Of a stretch of DNA of 64,000 nucleotides, positions 40,867 through 49,615 are shown one piece after another. Under the pieces are notes generated by a model. It was not told the origin of the DNA and did no database searches. It saw nothing but the letters and a program-made list of their open reading frames with translations. How positions within the stretch are numbered: position 1 is the stretch's first letter; the number at the start of each line of letters is the position of its first letter. This stretch comes from Desulfobacteraceae bacterium (GTDB lineage: Bacteria > Desulfobacterota > Desulfobacteria > Desulfobacterales > Desulfosalsimonadaceae): the NCBI GenBank assembly GCA_014237465.1, contig JABZFM010000024.1, positions 19,813 through 83,812 on the forward strand, given 5' to 3'. A program made the position numbers and the translations under genes.

Positions 40867-42039
40867 TTATCCCAGCACTTTCATCATCATGGGCAGGGCC
40901 ACAAATGTACCGATGCCGCTGCCGAGGTTGGTGAAGAGCACCACCAGCAGAATCCGGGTGACCTTGTTGCGCCAGAATCCCCGGGCCGACAGGATGTCTT
41001 CCGGAAGGGCCTCCAGATCCCGGACCTTGGGTTTTCGGGTGACCGCCTCCACAAGTCCCGATACCCAGCCGGCGGCAATCATGGGGTTTAATGAGGTCAG
41101 GGGGGCCGCAAAAATCGCTGAAAGTATAGTCAGCGGATGACCGAACGCGATAATGGCCCCGATGCCGGCGAATATCCCGTTCACCGCAACCCACCAGACA
41201 ATCATATCTTTACCCGCGTCTGCCCCGCCCTGGAAAAAGCCGAAAATGATCAGGCAAATAATGACCGCAGGAATCAGCCATTTTAATACACCGGAGAATC
41301 GGCCTTTGGGGGGAAGCGTTTCAAGGGCCTGAATATTGATATCGTCGTTAATATATTTCCGGATACCGGGCACATGCCCCGCCCCAACGACAGCCACGAT
41401 TTTTTTGCCGGGCGCTGTTTTTATCTTTTGGGCAAGATACCGGTCCCGCTCGTCAATTAGTATTTCCCGCAAAACAGGGTGTGATTTTTCAACTTCAGAC
41501 AAAATGGATTCCAGCATATCTGCCTGCTTCATCTCCTCAATGTCCTTTTCGTCAATTTCATCCACACCGCCCATGGACAGCATGAGCTGAAACAGTAATT
41601 TCATTTTGCTCCAAAACCCTGTACTTCGCCATGTCCGGGAAAGTGTTATTGTAATGTCCCGGTCAGCCAGGCAAATCTCCGCCCCTGAGGATTCCGCGGT
41701 ATCTATTGCCCGGATCATTTCCTCGCCGGGCTTTACCCCAAGCTTGTCCCCGATCCGTTTTTGAAATGAGGCCAGCATCAGATTCGACAACAGGAGAAAC
41801 GACTTTTTCTCCTTGATCACTTTGATGATATCCATTTCCAGCCACTGGTCTTTCTTTTTAATTGACTGGAATCTTGACGGACAAAGTTCCACACATACCG
41901 TATCCGGCTGTTTCTCGTTAATCACCGACTCCACCAGTTCAACACTTTCTTTTGATACATGTGCTGTTCCGACCAGTGTAATTTCCTTATCATTAATATA
42001 AATTTTTTCGCCCGTTTCACTCTCAGCAACGGTGTTCAT
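40867..42039 (-). CDS. TraB/PrgY-type membrane protein
   Basis: 390 aa. The N-terminal domain has EITLVGTAHVSKESVELVESVI near 19 and later KKIVAVVGAGHVPGI near 217, the two paired G-x-H motifs of the TraB/GumN/Tiki superfamily, with VCVELCPSRF between them. The C-terminal ~140 residues carry four membrane segments. PrgY-like members restrict peptide pheromone activity in enterococci; in other bacteria their substrate is unknown, and a peptidase role has been proposed for the superfamily. It is monocistronic. Confidence 0.9.
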   Translation of the reverse strand: MNTVAESETGEKIYINDKEITLVGTAHVSKESVELVESVINEKQPDTVCVELCPSRFQSIKKKDQWLEMDIIKVIKEKKSFLLLSNLMLASFQKRIGDKLGVKPGEEMIRAIDTAESSGAEICLADRDITITLSRTWRSTGFWSKMKLLFQLMLSMGGVDEIDEKDIEEMKQADMLESILSEVEKSHPVLREILIDERDRYLAQKIKTAPGKKIVAVVGAGHVPGIRKYINDDINIQALETLPPKGRFSGVLKWLIPAVIICLIIFGFFQGGADAGKDMIVWWVAVNGIFAGIGAIIAFGHPLTILSAIFAAPLTSLNPMIAAGWVSGLVEAVTRKPKVRDLEALPEDILSARGFWRNKVTRILLVVLFTNLGSGIGTFVALPMMMKVLG

Positions 42040-42123
42040 AGATTGATCCTTTCGTAATGGCTAAAACAAAAAAATAATACCGGATTAATAAGCCATGAAA
42101 CCTGCCAAAACAAGAATAAATTT

Positions 42124-42262
42124 GATGGCTTCAGAAAAAGTCCAAATTCTGCGTTGCACTGCATTCTTCGTCACTGCGGAGTAGGCTGGCTACGCCTCAT
42201 TCCTCATAATTTGTGCGCCTTGCCAATTTTATGAGAATGGTGGAACTTTTTGATTTGCCATC
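42124..42262 (-). repeat. CAAGGC/AACGCAG hairpin element 7 (reverse orientation)
   Basis: Ends GATGGC (42124) and GCCATC (42257). On the minus strand CAAGGC (42222) and AACGCAG (42149) enclose a stem starting GCACAAATTATGAGGAATGA and ending in GCAGTGC, with a GTAGCC/GGCTAC-like cap. It is close to elements 3 and 4. It accounts for a large part of the gap 42040-42400; nothing else is seen there. Confidence 0.82.
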
Positions 42263-42400
42263 GAAATCTAATACCGGTTCATCAAGTTTATTAAGATATT
42301 CACATCCGCTCCTAAAATCCGTTTGTGACTTGACCTGCCGGCAGGTAACACTTATTTTAATTTAATGAACTTTCTCATTCTTTAAACTTGGAATTTCAAT

Positions 42401-42814
42401 ATGCCGATCTACGATTCAACATATACATGGGAGGGATGGGGCGGCAAGCTTCAGTTGGCCAGCGGAAAATGCAGGCTCCGCATCTATGACCGGTCAAAAG
42501 GAAAAGGTAAAGACATATCCTTTTTACGACCTTATGTTGTCATTGTGTCTGATGCGCCGGACAGCAAAATGACCATTAGAAGCTGTGCCGGACATATTGC
42601 AACCAAAGTGACCCAGGATTTTAACATCGATCCCCACCGCATGTTCTGGGTAGAATATTATCCGCTGATTACGTATGGGGCCAATTTTGAGAATAAAATC
42701 CCGGAACAATATGTTGCGGTAGATTTTGAATGGTACAAAGGAAAAGCCATCAGCCCCAAATGGCGGCAGCTGAAACCGCCGCTGCTGGATATTGTCAAAA
42801 GCCTTACAAAATAA
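42401..42814 (+). CDS. Hypothetical protein, 137 aa
   Basis: I do not recognise the family. It is a soluble protein with no signal peptide, rich in aromatic residues (YTWEGWGGKLQL; MFWVEYYPLITYG) and Lys, with alternating beta-type segments. DAPDSKMTIRSCAGHIATKVTQDFNID in the middle holds one Cys and one His. The start ATG at 42401 has TTGGA upstream, a weak site. It is followed 23 bp later by a 42-aa ORF, likely in the same transcript. Confidence 0.7.
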   Translation: MPIYDSTYTWEGWGGKLQLASGKCRLRIYDRSKGKGKDISFLRPYVVIVSDAPDSKMTIRSCAGHIATKVTQDFNIDPHRMFWVEYYPLITYGANFENKIPEQYVAVDFEWYKGKAISPKWRQLKPPLLDIVKSLTK

Positions 42815-42837
42815 TAAAAATCACACAGGATTGCAAA

Positions 42838-42966
42838 ATGAATGGAATTTACAATATTGACAACATGGTGGCAAAAATCGCCAAAGAGCATAAAATCATC
42901 ACGGAATATGTCGTAAAATTCAACAAAAGCTTAAAAAACCGTGACAAGGAATTTTTTAATATTTGA
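42838..42966 (+). CDS. Small protein, 42 aa
   Basis: ATG at 42838, CAGGA about 7 nt upstream, stop TGA at 42964. The product starts MNGIYNIDNMVAKIAKEH and ends KNRDKEFFNI; it is basic and probably helical. It lies just after the unknown 137-aa gene, suggesting a two-gene unit. No family is recognised. Confidence 0.5.
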   Translation: MNGIYNIDNMVAKIAKEHKIITEYVVKFNKSLKNRDKEFFNI

Positions 42967-43280
42967 TTCCACGCATCCCTGGGTTGCACCCACGAATTGG
43001 ATTCAAGATACATGATACGCCCTTTCTTTTTAACAAAGGCGGCTTCACCGGTAAAGATACCGTTTTTTTGCCTGAAAACCGTATTCTGGTTTCTATCGAA
43101 AAAATAATTATTAAAAAATTTATATTATATAAATAGCTGAATAAAAAATAAAAAAATGTAAAATCCGTATTCTGAAGAATACATTTTTTAATAATATTGG
43201 CAACAAATCATTTGTGTAATCACCGGTTGAGATGATAGGCTGGAGTCCATCAAAGAGTGGCCGCCTGCATAGACTTTTAA
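42967..43280 (-). other. Gap with a possible decayed minus-strand coding fragment
   Basis: On the minus strand 43105-42967 reads as a protein-like stretch with segments GIFTGEAAFVKKKGRIMYL and ESNSWVQPRDAWN, without a start codon upstream (an in-frame TAA precedes it). It may be the remains of a gene. The plus strand here has no ORF. From 43106 to 43280 the sequence is A/T-rich. Confidence 0.3.
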
Positions 43281-44135
43281 ATGGTGTTGTACATGGACCG
43301 ACCATCAATATACAATTTTTCAGCATACAGACAGTTTCTTAAAAAAATGTTTGATTATAAAAAAGAGACCGTCCAATCTTTTTCTTACCGAAATTTTTCC
43401 CGGCTGGCCGGGTTTTCATCTCCCAACTTTCTCAAGCTGGTCATCGACGGGCACCGCAACCTCACCAGCACCAGCATTGCCAAAATTGCAAAAGGCTTTA
43501 AACTGAAAAAACCGGAAAGGGAATATTTTGAAATCCTGGTATATATGAACCAGGCACCGGACCATCAGGAAAGAGACCATTATTATAAAAAAATAATTTC
43601 CATGAGAACACCGAAGAATATGAAACTGCTGCAATCTGCCCAGTATAATTATTTTTCCAAATGGTATTTGCCGGCTCTCAGGGAGCTGGTAATGTTTGAT
43701 GGGAAAAAATTAACCGCGCAGGCGCTTGCTGAAAAACTGTTCCCAAAAGTTAAGGTAAAAGATGTGGAGACCGCCTTAAAGCAGTTGGAAAACCTTGGTT
43801 TGATCCACAAAAACAAAAACGGATGCTGGAAACAATCCGATCAGGTAATCACAACCGGTCCTGAGGTAAAATCCCTGCTGATTACAAATTTCCATCATGA
43901 AATGATCAAAATGGCCTCAGAATCCATTGACCGGTATTCCGCCGATAAAAGAGACATCACTGCGGTGACGCTGAGTATTGCCCAAAAAGATATCCCCGAA
44001 CTAAAAAACAAAATTGCTGAATTCAGAAAAAGAATCCTTAAAGAATATGCCGGTGGCGAAAACCCGGACCAGGTCATTCAGATCAATATACAAATGTTTC
44101 CGCTGACAAAAACAGATGACAAGGGAGAGATATGA
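43281..44135 (+). CDS. TIGR02147-type (DUF4423) putative regulator
   Basis: 284 aa. The N-terminal helix-turn-helix-like part SYRNFSRLAGFSSPNFLKLVIDGHRNLTSTSIAKIAKGF is followed by the characteristic DUF4423 region (QSAQYNYFSKWYLPALRELV; CWKQSDQVITTG; DITAVTLSIAQKDIPELKNKI). The family was first noted as expanded in Fibrobacter and is found in delta-proteobacteria, where genes often precede lipoproteins. Here it overlaps the next gene by ATGA, so the pair is translationally coupled. The start may be 43281 or the ATG at 43293; neither has a clear ribosome site. Confidence 0.82.
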   Translation: MVLYMDRPSIYNFSAYRQFLKKMFDYKKETVQSFSYRNFSRLAGFSSPNFLKLVIDGHRNLTSTSIAKIAKGFKLKKPEREYFEILVYMNQAPDHQERDHYYKKIISMRTPKNMKLLQSAQYNYFSKWYLPALRELVMFDGKKLTAQALAEKLFPKVKVKDVETALKQLENLGLIHKNKNGCWKQSDQVITTGPEVKSLLITNFHHEMIKMASESIDRYSADKRDITAVTLSIAQKDIPELKNKIAEFRKRILKEYAGGENPDQVIQINIQMFPLTKTDDKGEI

Positions 44136-46102
44136 TGAATCGCTGCAGTAACTTAATCGGCCTCATGATGTCCTTTATACTGGCCCTGACAATTTCTGCA
44201 TCCATATCAGGCTGCGCGGGCGGCAGCGATGTCGGGAACCCTGAAAGCATCACTTTTGCATCGGATGACGCACTCATGGCCTATCTTGTTGATCAGTATG
44301 CCCAAAGCGCATTACCGGACACAGTACGTATAGAAAAAACCGACAATGATTTGGCGGCCCCGGGTGATTCAGGTGAAGCCGGGTACTCCCAAACAAACAT
44401 CCAGGAAGCCGGAGTTGATGAATCCGACAAAGTCAAAACCGATGGGAGATATATCTATGTGGCCGGAGACACCGACGTTAAAATCATTGAGGCCGCATCT
44501 GAAGGTGCCATGAAAAAGGTCAGCCAGATTGATGTCAACGGCTTTGTTGATTCGCTCTACCTGCACAATGACACCCTGGTTATACTGTATACCCCCAAAA
44601 ACGGAACCGGCAGCACCTGGACCGGGGAAAAGGATATTACGCCCCTTGACATTGATATCGGCATGCCTTACTGGATTCCGGTCAACGCAAAAATCGGTAT
44701 CCTTATTGCCGACATCAGCGATCCTGAAAATCCAGCAACAATAAAAAACATTCAAACAGACGGCTTCCTGGTTTCATCACGGTTGACCGGCGGGCGCCTT
44801 CATGTCATTTCCCAGTATTTCCCGGACATCCCCCCGATTGAACGATGGTACGACGGCTCCGATGCAGACCGCTCAGACACCTACGATACCAACAAACAAA
44901 AACTTGACGCCCTCTCACTGGAGGATTTCATCCCGTCCTATCAGGCGTATGATTCAACCGGTTTTATGACAGAAACCGGACGGCTGGTTGCCACAGAAAA
45001 TTTCTTACGTCCGGATGACCCCAACGGCGGAACCATTGTTTCCATTACCACCGTCGATCTGGCAAATCCAGCCGGAGACTTTGAGAGCCTGGGGTTTATC
45101 GCTGATGCGCATCACGTCTATGCGTCAACTGAAAATCTTTACCTGGTATCCACCGAATATAACAATATTTTCAGCATAGAGGTGGAAACAAGTTTTCCTG
45201 ACCAGCAAACCCGGATATACAAATTTGATCTCTCTGCCCCGACTGTCGAGTACTCGGCTGCCGGACAGGTTCCGGGCCGGATTCTCAACCAGTTTTCATT
45301 GGGTGAATATGCAGGCATACTCAGAATAGCCACAACCACGGGATATGTGTGGGACGGCAGCTCAAAAAATCATGTCTTTTGCCTGGAAGGTAATGATGAA
45401 AGATTAGACATTATCGGCCGACTGGAAGGACTGGCCCCGGGGGAGCGACTTTATGCCGCCCGTTTTATCAAAGACAAAGGCTATCTGGTAACATTTGTTG
45501 AAATCGATCCGCTGTTTACACTCGATCTTTCAGATCCCCGAAATCCTTCTGTGGCCGGAGAATTGAAAGTGCCGGGCTACTCCGCATATATTCATCCGAT
45601 CGGAGAAAATTATCTGCTGACCATCGGAAAGGATGTTACTGTGGAGAACAACAGCGTATGGTACCAGGGCCTGCAGATGTCGCTGTTTGATATCAGTAAT
45701 TTTGCAAATCCCGAATTAATCGCTGTTGAAAAAATCGGGGACCGGGGTACGGAATCTGAAGTTCTTTTCAATCACAAGGCATTGACATTCCGGTCAGCAG
45801 ACAACATGCTGGCTTTTCCCGTCAACCTCTATGAACACCTGGCACCGCCTTCAGCCCTTTGGGAATACGGCACCCAAACATTTAATGGATTGTATGTCTA
45901 TCAAATTACAGATGAAAACCTTTTTGAATATGCCGGCAGGATCCGGATGACTCCGGAACAGGGAGATCTGTACTTTTACCCGGACTGGATCCGTGGCATT
46001 TTTATAAATGACAGCATATATGCCGTAAACGCGGACACGATAACAGCTGCTGATGTTCAATTGATTGAGGAGATATTGGACCGTATTGACCTAAAACCCT
46101 GA
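44132..46102 (+). CDS. Beta-propeller domain lipoprotein
   Basis: 656 aa. The start is a lipoprotein signal peptide with lipobox near ASISGCAGG, directly followed by SDVGNP. A linker rich in Asp precedes a large domain that begins YSQTNIQEAGVDESDKVKTDGRYIYVAGD, the diagnostic opening of the secreted beta-propeller family first described in archaea/bacilli (PF09826), followed by repeated beta-blade segments to the C-terminus. The N-terminal GG-S-x-x-GNP after the lipidated Cys recurs in lipoproteins paired with TIGR02147-type genes. It overlaps the regulator gene by 4 bp. It is probably an outer-membrane or periplasmic surface protein. The ligand is unknown. Confidence 0.86.
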   Translation: MMNRCSNLIGLMMSFILALTISASISGCAGGSDVGNPESITFASDDALMAYLVDQYAQSALPDTVRIEKTDNDLAAPGDSGEAGYSQTNIQEAGVDESDKVKTDGRYIYVAGDTDVKIIEAASEGAMKKVSQIDVNGFVDSLYLHNDTLVILYTPKNGTGSTWTGEKDITPLDIDIGMPYWIPVNAKIGILIADISDPENPATIKNIQTDGFLVSSRLTGGRLHVISQYFPDIPPIERWYDGSDADRSDTYDTNKQKLDALSLEDFIPSYQAYDSTGFMTETGRLVATENFLRPDDPNGGTIVSITTVDLANPAGDFESLGFIADAHHVYASTENLYLVSTEYNNIFSIEVETSFPDQQTRIYKFDLSAPTVEYSAAGQVPGRILNQFSLGEYAGILRIATTTGYVWDGSSKNHVFCLEGNDERLDIIGRLEGLAPGERLYAARFIKDKGYLVTFVEIDPLFTLDLSDPRNPSVAGELKVPGYSAYIHPIGENYLLTIGKDVTVENNSVWYQGLQMSLFDISNFANPELIAVEKIGDRGTESEVLFNHKALTFRSADNMLAFPVNLYEHLAPPSALWEYGTQTFNGLYVYQITDENLFEYAGRIRMTPEQGDLYFYPDWIRGIFINDSIYAVNADTITAADVQLIEEILDRIDLKP

Positions 46103-46918
46103 TGACCAGAATATTTCCACGCTGTAAACATCGGATTCGGACCTGGGCTGGTACAGGTCAAACATACCGGATGACACTACATCCGACCGGTCAAAACGGA
46201 GTGAATCATAGGAGACCTTAGCCCCCCATTGTTTCCAGCGAAACCCGATATCACCAAACCCGGATACGACCTGCGCCGGTTCAAGACCTGCGCTGGGACT
46301 GCCGGACACAAAAAAATTCGCCTCATTTCTGGTATAAATAGGTAATTTTACACCCGCTTCTGCAAAAACCGCCATTTCTTCTGCTACCGGATACTCTGCG
46401 CCGAGTCCCAATCGTCCGTATACGCATCCCCACCACTCCCGAGCCCCCATCACCGGATCTCCGTTGCTGGTTTTGGTATCATCCAGATCCCTGAGCCAAA
46501 ATTCACCGCCGATCCCTGCAAATGACTTTAGCCACAGCCCGGAATCCAGCCGGTAGCCCGGGACTACATCAAAGTATAATTTTGTGCCGACATAGAGCAC
46601 ATCTGTTTTTACCGGCATATCCGTCCATGTCCGCCCGTCATAATCCACCTGGCCGATAAAAAAATTAATGCCATTCCGCCATCCGACAATATTCTTTGTC
46701 GACTCAAAATCACAGGCTACACCATAAAGGTTGCCGGTTTCCTCCAAAAGCTTATTGCCATCATCCGCGTATTCAGCCCATTTGTAATCCTGGATGTATA
46801 CGCCGAAATCGACCCGCTGATCATCTTCTGAAGGGCTTTCCGCCCCAATCGAATGTAAAGGAATCAGCAGGCCAATGATAATAATAAAAAGAATTTTTCC
46901 GCATTTTTCAGATTTCAC
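46091..46918 (-). CDS. Probable outer-membrane beta-barrel protein
   Basis: 275 aa from a GTG at 46918 with GAGG 5 nt upstream (the frame is open farther upstream, but this start gives a proper signal peptide: KILFIIIIGLLIPLHSIGAES). The mature part alternates polar and hydrophobic residues in strand-like segments, with many Trp/Tyr/Gly (GVYIQDYKWAEY; TDVLYVGTKLYFDV; GFRWKQWGAKVSYD), and ends in Phe, as barrel proteins do. It converges on the lipoprotein gene and overlaps its end by 12 bp. No specific family is recognised. Confidence 0.72.
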   Translation of the reverse strand: MKSEKCGKILFIIIIGLLIPLHSIGAESPSEDDQRVDFGVYIQDYKWAEYADDGNKLLEETGNLYGVACDFESTKNIVGWRNGINFFIGQVDYDGRTWTDMPVKTDVLYVGTKLYFDVVPGYRLDSGLWLKSFAGIGGEFWLRDLDDTKTSNGDPVMGAREWWGCVYGRLGLGAEYPVAEEMAVFAEAGVKLPIYTRNEANFFVSGSPSAGLEPAQVVSGFGDIGFRWKQWGAKVSYDSLRFDRSDVVSSGMFDLYQPRSESDVYSVEIFWSSGF

Positions 46919-47027
46919 ATATGCCTCATTCGTAGAAGTTAACACGCCAATCAAATTCATTTTAACCGCAGCTACAAAAAATCGCCGTTGCCATCTATGG
47001 CATTCAAGCAGAGACCATCCGGATCGT

Positions 47028-47753
47028 TCATATCTTTATTGTCCCTTTCAGATATCCAAGGCGCTTTTTTTCTTCAAATTTTTCAATGGCATATCGTAGC
47101 ATGGTGCGTGGCATTTTCAGGTAATATTTTTTCAAAAACCGTTCCTCGGTTTCCAGGTCCCGTTTGCCGATTTCTCTGAGCATCCACCCCACTGCCTTAT
47201 GAATCAAATCCTCTTTATCTTTTAATAAAATTTCAGAAATTTGCAGTGCGTCCGTAAATTCATGACGCCGGATAAAATAAAACGTCGCGATAATTGAAAT
47301 GCGGCGCTCCCATAAATCTTTTGAAGCAGCCAAATCATAAAGGGGCTGCCTGTTATTTTTTTGTAAAAACGCACCCACAATATGGGATGCCGAGATATCC
47401 ACAAGATCCCAGTTATTTATAAATTCAGTATACTTCAGATACAGGCGATAAATTTCTTTCTGAATGTCGGATCCGCCTTTTTTGAACTGGTTCACCAGGA
47501 CAATCAGCGCAAACAGCCGCTCTTCATGATATTTTGATTTCAGCAAATCCTCGGAAACAGTCAGCGGAATATCGTGATATTTTCCGGCGGTTTTTCGCAG
47601 CACAGGCACGCGGATACCTAAAAAAAGATCCCCTTCCCCATATTCCCCTTTCCCGGTTTTAAAAAACCGCTGGGAATGAACCGCTGTTTTTTTGTCAGCC
47701 AGCCGGCGCAGTTCTTTTTGAATATCTATGGCAGAGTATTTCATTGTCTCCAT
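47028..47753 (-). CDS. DNA alkylation repair protein, AlkD-like
   Basis: 241 aa, all helical HEAT-like repeats. Features include FLGIRVPVLRKTAGKY near 45, SKYHEERLFALIVLVNQF near 75, NNWDLVDISASHIVGAFL near 113, WERRISIIATFYFIRR near 148 and KAVGWMLREIGKRD near 191, which match the AlkD family that excises bulky or positively charged alkylated bases without base flipping. Trp and Asp residues of the active cleft appear in NNWDLVD. It is a single gene. Confidence 0.9.
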   Translation of the reverse strand: METMKYSAIDIQKELRRLADKKTAVHSQRFFKTGKGEYGEGDLFLGIRVPVLRKTAGKYHDIPLTVSEDLLKSKYHEERLFALIVLVNQFKKGGSDIQKEIYRLYLKYTEFINNWDLVDISASHIVGAFLQKNNRQPLYDLAASKDLWERRISIIATFYFIRRHEFTDALQISEILLKDKEDLIHKAVGWMLREIGKRDLETEERFLKKYYLKMPRTMLRYAIEKFEEKKRLGYLKGTIKI

Positions 47754-48055
47754 CTGATGGCAAATCTGATTTAAAGGTTGATGAGATGATTCAAAATTTC
47801 ATGTGTTATGTTTCAAATGCACCCGAATATCGCACATGATAAATAGTACCTGATGTGAACGGTGAAATCCACTTTTTCCTTGATATGACAACGAATTTAT
47901 TACGGCAAACCCATGGGCCCACAATGCAACAAAAGTTCCCCGACTAATCCGAATACAACTCTTTTACAATCTGACGCCGGTCCCAAAACTCAAATGATCA
48001 ACTTGAGCGAAGGAGATATTCAGGTAATTTTTTCTTGAAAGTGGATTTATTTTTT

Positions 48056-48073
48056 AGTAAGTAAATACTTACT
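48056..48073. promoter_or_regulatory. Palindromic operator upstream of the thiolase operon
   Basis: AGTAAGTA-AA-TACTTACT: perfect eight-base arms around AA. It lies about 265 bp before the first gene, whose second gene encodes a TetR repressor. Sites of this AGTAAGT/ACTTACT kind are typical of TetR regulators of fatty acid genes, so autoregulation is likely. Confidence 0.65.
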
Positions 48074-48118
48074 TAGGAATGTGAATCAAATAAATTAAGC
48101 AAAGATTACGCTATGTAT

Positions 48119-48200
48119 TGTTTTGTCTTCAAGGCGCATCAAAGGGCGCTTACTTATTGCAAGTAACCTTTGTTGCAACGCCGAAGACGGGACAAAAGAC
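48119..48200 (+). repeat. CAAGGC/AACGCAG hairpin element 8, with a second arm to 48321
   Basis: TTTTGTCTTC and GAAGACGGGACAAAA form the outer stem. CAAGGC at 48130 and AACGCCG at 48177 flank GCATCAAAGG...TTACTT/AAGTAA...CCTTTGTTGC. Downstream at 48293-48321 an isolated arm (GGACTTTTTACGAAGCCATC at its end) matches the outer arm of elements 5 and 7, so this region may be a composite. It covers much of the 583-bp gap before the thiolase gene. Confidence 0.72.
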
Positions 48201-48336
48201 ACGTAAGATTGTTCAAGTGATTTGCATTCCTAAGATTCTTTGTTCTGCTCAATTTCCTTCTGGTGTAACGCTAATTGTTATTCTCCGACGTTTCAGAATT
48301 TGGACTTTTTACGAAGCCATCAATAAGGAGTCATAT

Positions 48337-49590
48337 ATGAGCGACCATGCCTATATCATCGGTGTCTCAATGAATAAGTTCGGAAAATACCTGGACCGCA
48401 GCATCAAATGCCTGACCGGCGGAGCATTCCGGCAGGTATTGAAAGACTGCGATCTGGAAAGAAAAGACATCGAAGCGGCCTGGTTTTCGAACACCGGGTG
48501 GGGAATGAGTGATTTCCAGCACTGTATCCGCGGACAGGTGGCATTGTCTGCCAACGGGCTGGATAAAATCCCCATTACCAACGTGGAAAACGCCTGTGCC
48601 AGCGGCAGCACGGCCCTTCACGGGGCCTGGACGGCAGTAAAAGCGGGACTCTATGATTGTGTCCTGGCCATCGGTGCGGAAAAAGTCTACAGCGAGGACC
48701 GGGCATTGATGATGAAAGGTTTTTTGTCCGGAACCGATGTCGAAGTCACAACAAAATACATTGAAGCAATGAAAAAGAAACATAAGGAAAAGGCCCCTGG
48801 CTTAAAAGAATCAGAAGTAAAAGAATCCGGAAAAAATAAAGAAAAAAAAGGCGGTCATTCCGTTTTCATGGACTTTTATGCCCAGGGAGCGCGGGAACAT
48901 ATGAAAAAATTCGGCAGCACCCAGCGGCAGCTGGCCGTGATTGCGGCAAAAGCCCACAACAACTCGACACTGAACCCGCTGGCCCAGTATACCTTTTCCC
49001 AAACCGTTAAACAGGTTTTGGCCGACTATGAAGTCGCCTATCCCCTGACCCGGGGAATGTGCTCTCCTGTCGGAGACGGCGCAGCCGCAGCGGTTATCTG
49101 CTCTGAAAAATTCCTCAAACAGCACCCTTCTGACCGGGCCGTCAAAATCCGGGCTTCGGTATTAAAATCCGGTTCCTGGATGGAAAACACCGTTACCGAG
49201 CGGGCCGCTCAAACTGCTTATGACGGAGCAGGCCTGGGGCCCGGAGATATCCATGTGGCGGAAGTCCATGATGCCACAGCCTTTGGCGAGCTGTACCAGA
49301 CGGAAAAACTCGGGTTCTGCCCCGAAGGCGAGGGCGGCGTGTTCGCGGAAAGCGGGGCTACAGCCCTTGACGGAAAACTGCCCTTAAACCCCAGCGGCGG
49401 ATTGCTCTCACGAGGCCATCCCATCGGCGCATCGGGACTTGCGCAGATTTATGAACTGGTTACCCAGCTTCGCGAAGAAGCCGGCAAACGCCAGGTCAAA
49501 ACCCCGGCCATTGCCCTGGCAGAAAACGGGGGCGGCACCATCGGGTTTGGTGAGGCGGCCATGTGTATTCATATTCTGGAAAAAAAGTAA
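48337..49590 (+). CDS. Thiolase-family acyltransferase (SCP-x-like)
   Basis: 417 aa from ATG at 48337 (MSDHAYIIGVSMNKFGKYL) with AAGGAG 6 nt upstream. The open frame continues 73 codons upstream but only through repeat DNA. Nucleophile Cys is in NVENACASGSTAL near 90, HDATAFGE near 311 and GHPIGASGLAQIYEL near 365 supply the His residues. The C-terminal ENGGGTIGFGEAA lacks the Cys that precedes GGG in typical thiolases. A Lys-rich insert of about 30 residues lies near 150-180. It probably cleaves a 3-ketoacyl-CoA. It is the first gene of the operon. Confidence 0.9.
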   Translation: MSDHAYIIGVSMNKFGKYLDRSIKCLTGGAFRQVLKDCDLERKDIEAAWFSNTGWGMSDFQHCIRGQVALSANGLDKIPITNVENACASGSTALHGAWTAVKAGLYDCVLAIGAEKVYSEDRALMMKGFLSGTDVEVTTKYIEAMKKKHKEKAPGLKESEVKESGKNKEKKGGHSVFMDFYAQGAREHMKKFGSTQRQLAVIAAKAHNNSTLNPLAQYTFSQTVKQVLADYEVAYPLTRGMCSPVGDGAAAAVICSEKFLKQHPSDRAVKIRASVLKSGSWMENTVTERAAQTAYDGAGLGPGDIHVAEVHDATAFGELYQTEKLGFCPEGEGGVFAESGATALDGKLPLNPSGGLLSRGHPIGASGLAQIYELVTQLREEAGKRQVKTPAIALAENGGGTIGFGEAAMCIHILEKK

Positions 49591-49615
49591 GTGAAATAGA
49601 CAGCAGGAGAAAAAA

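Noticed and set aside
48118..48336. In-frame 73-codon N-terminal extension of the thiolase gene
   Set aside because: It runs through hairpin repeat DNA, gives an unthiolase-like sequence, and the ATG at 48337 has a good ribosome site and the standard family N-terminus.
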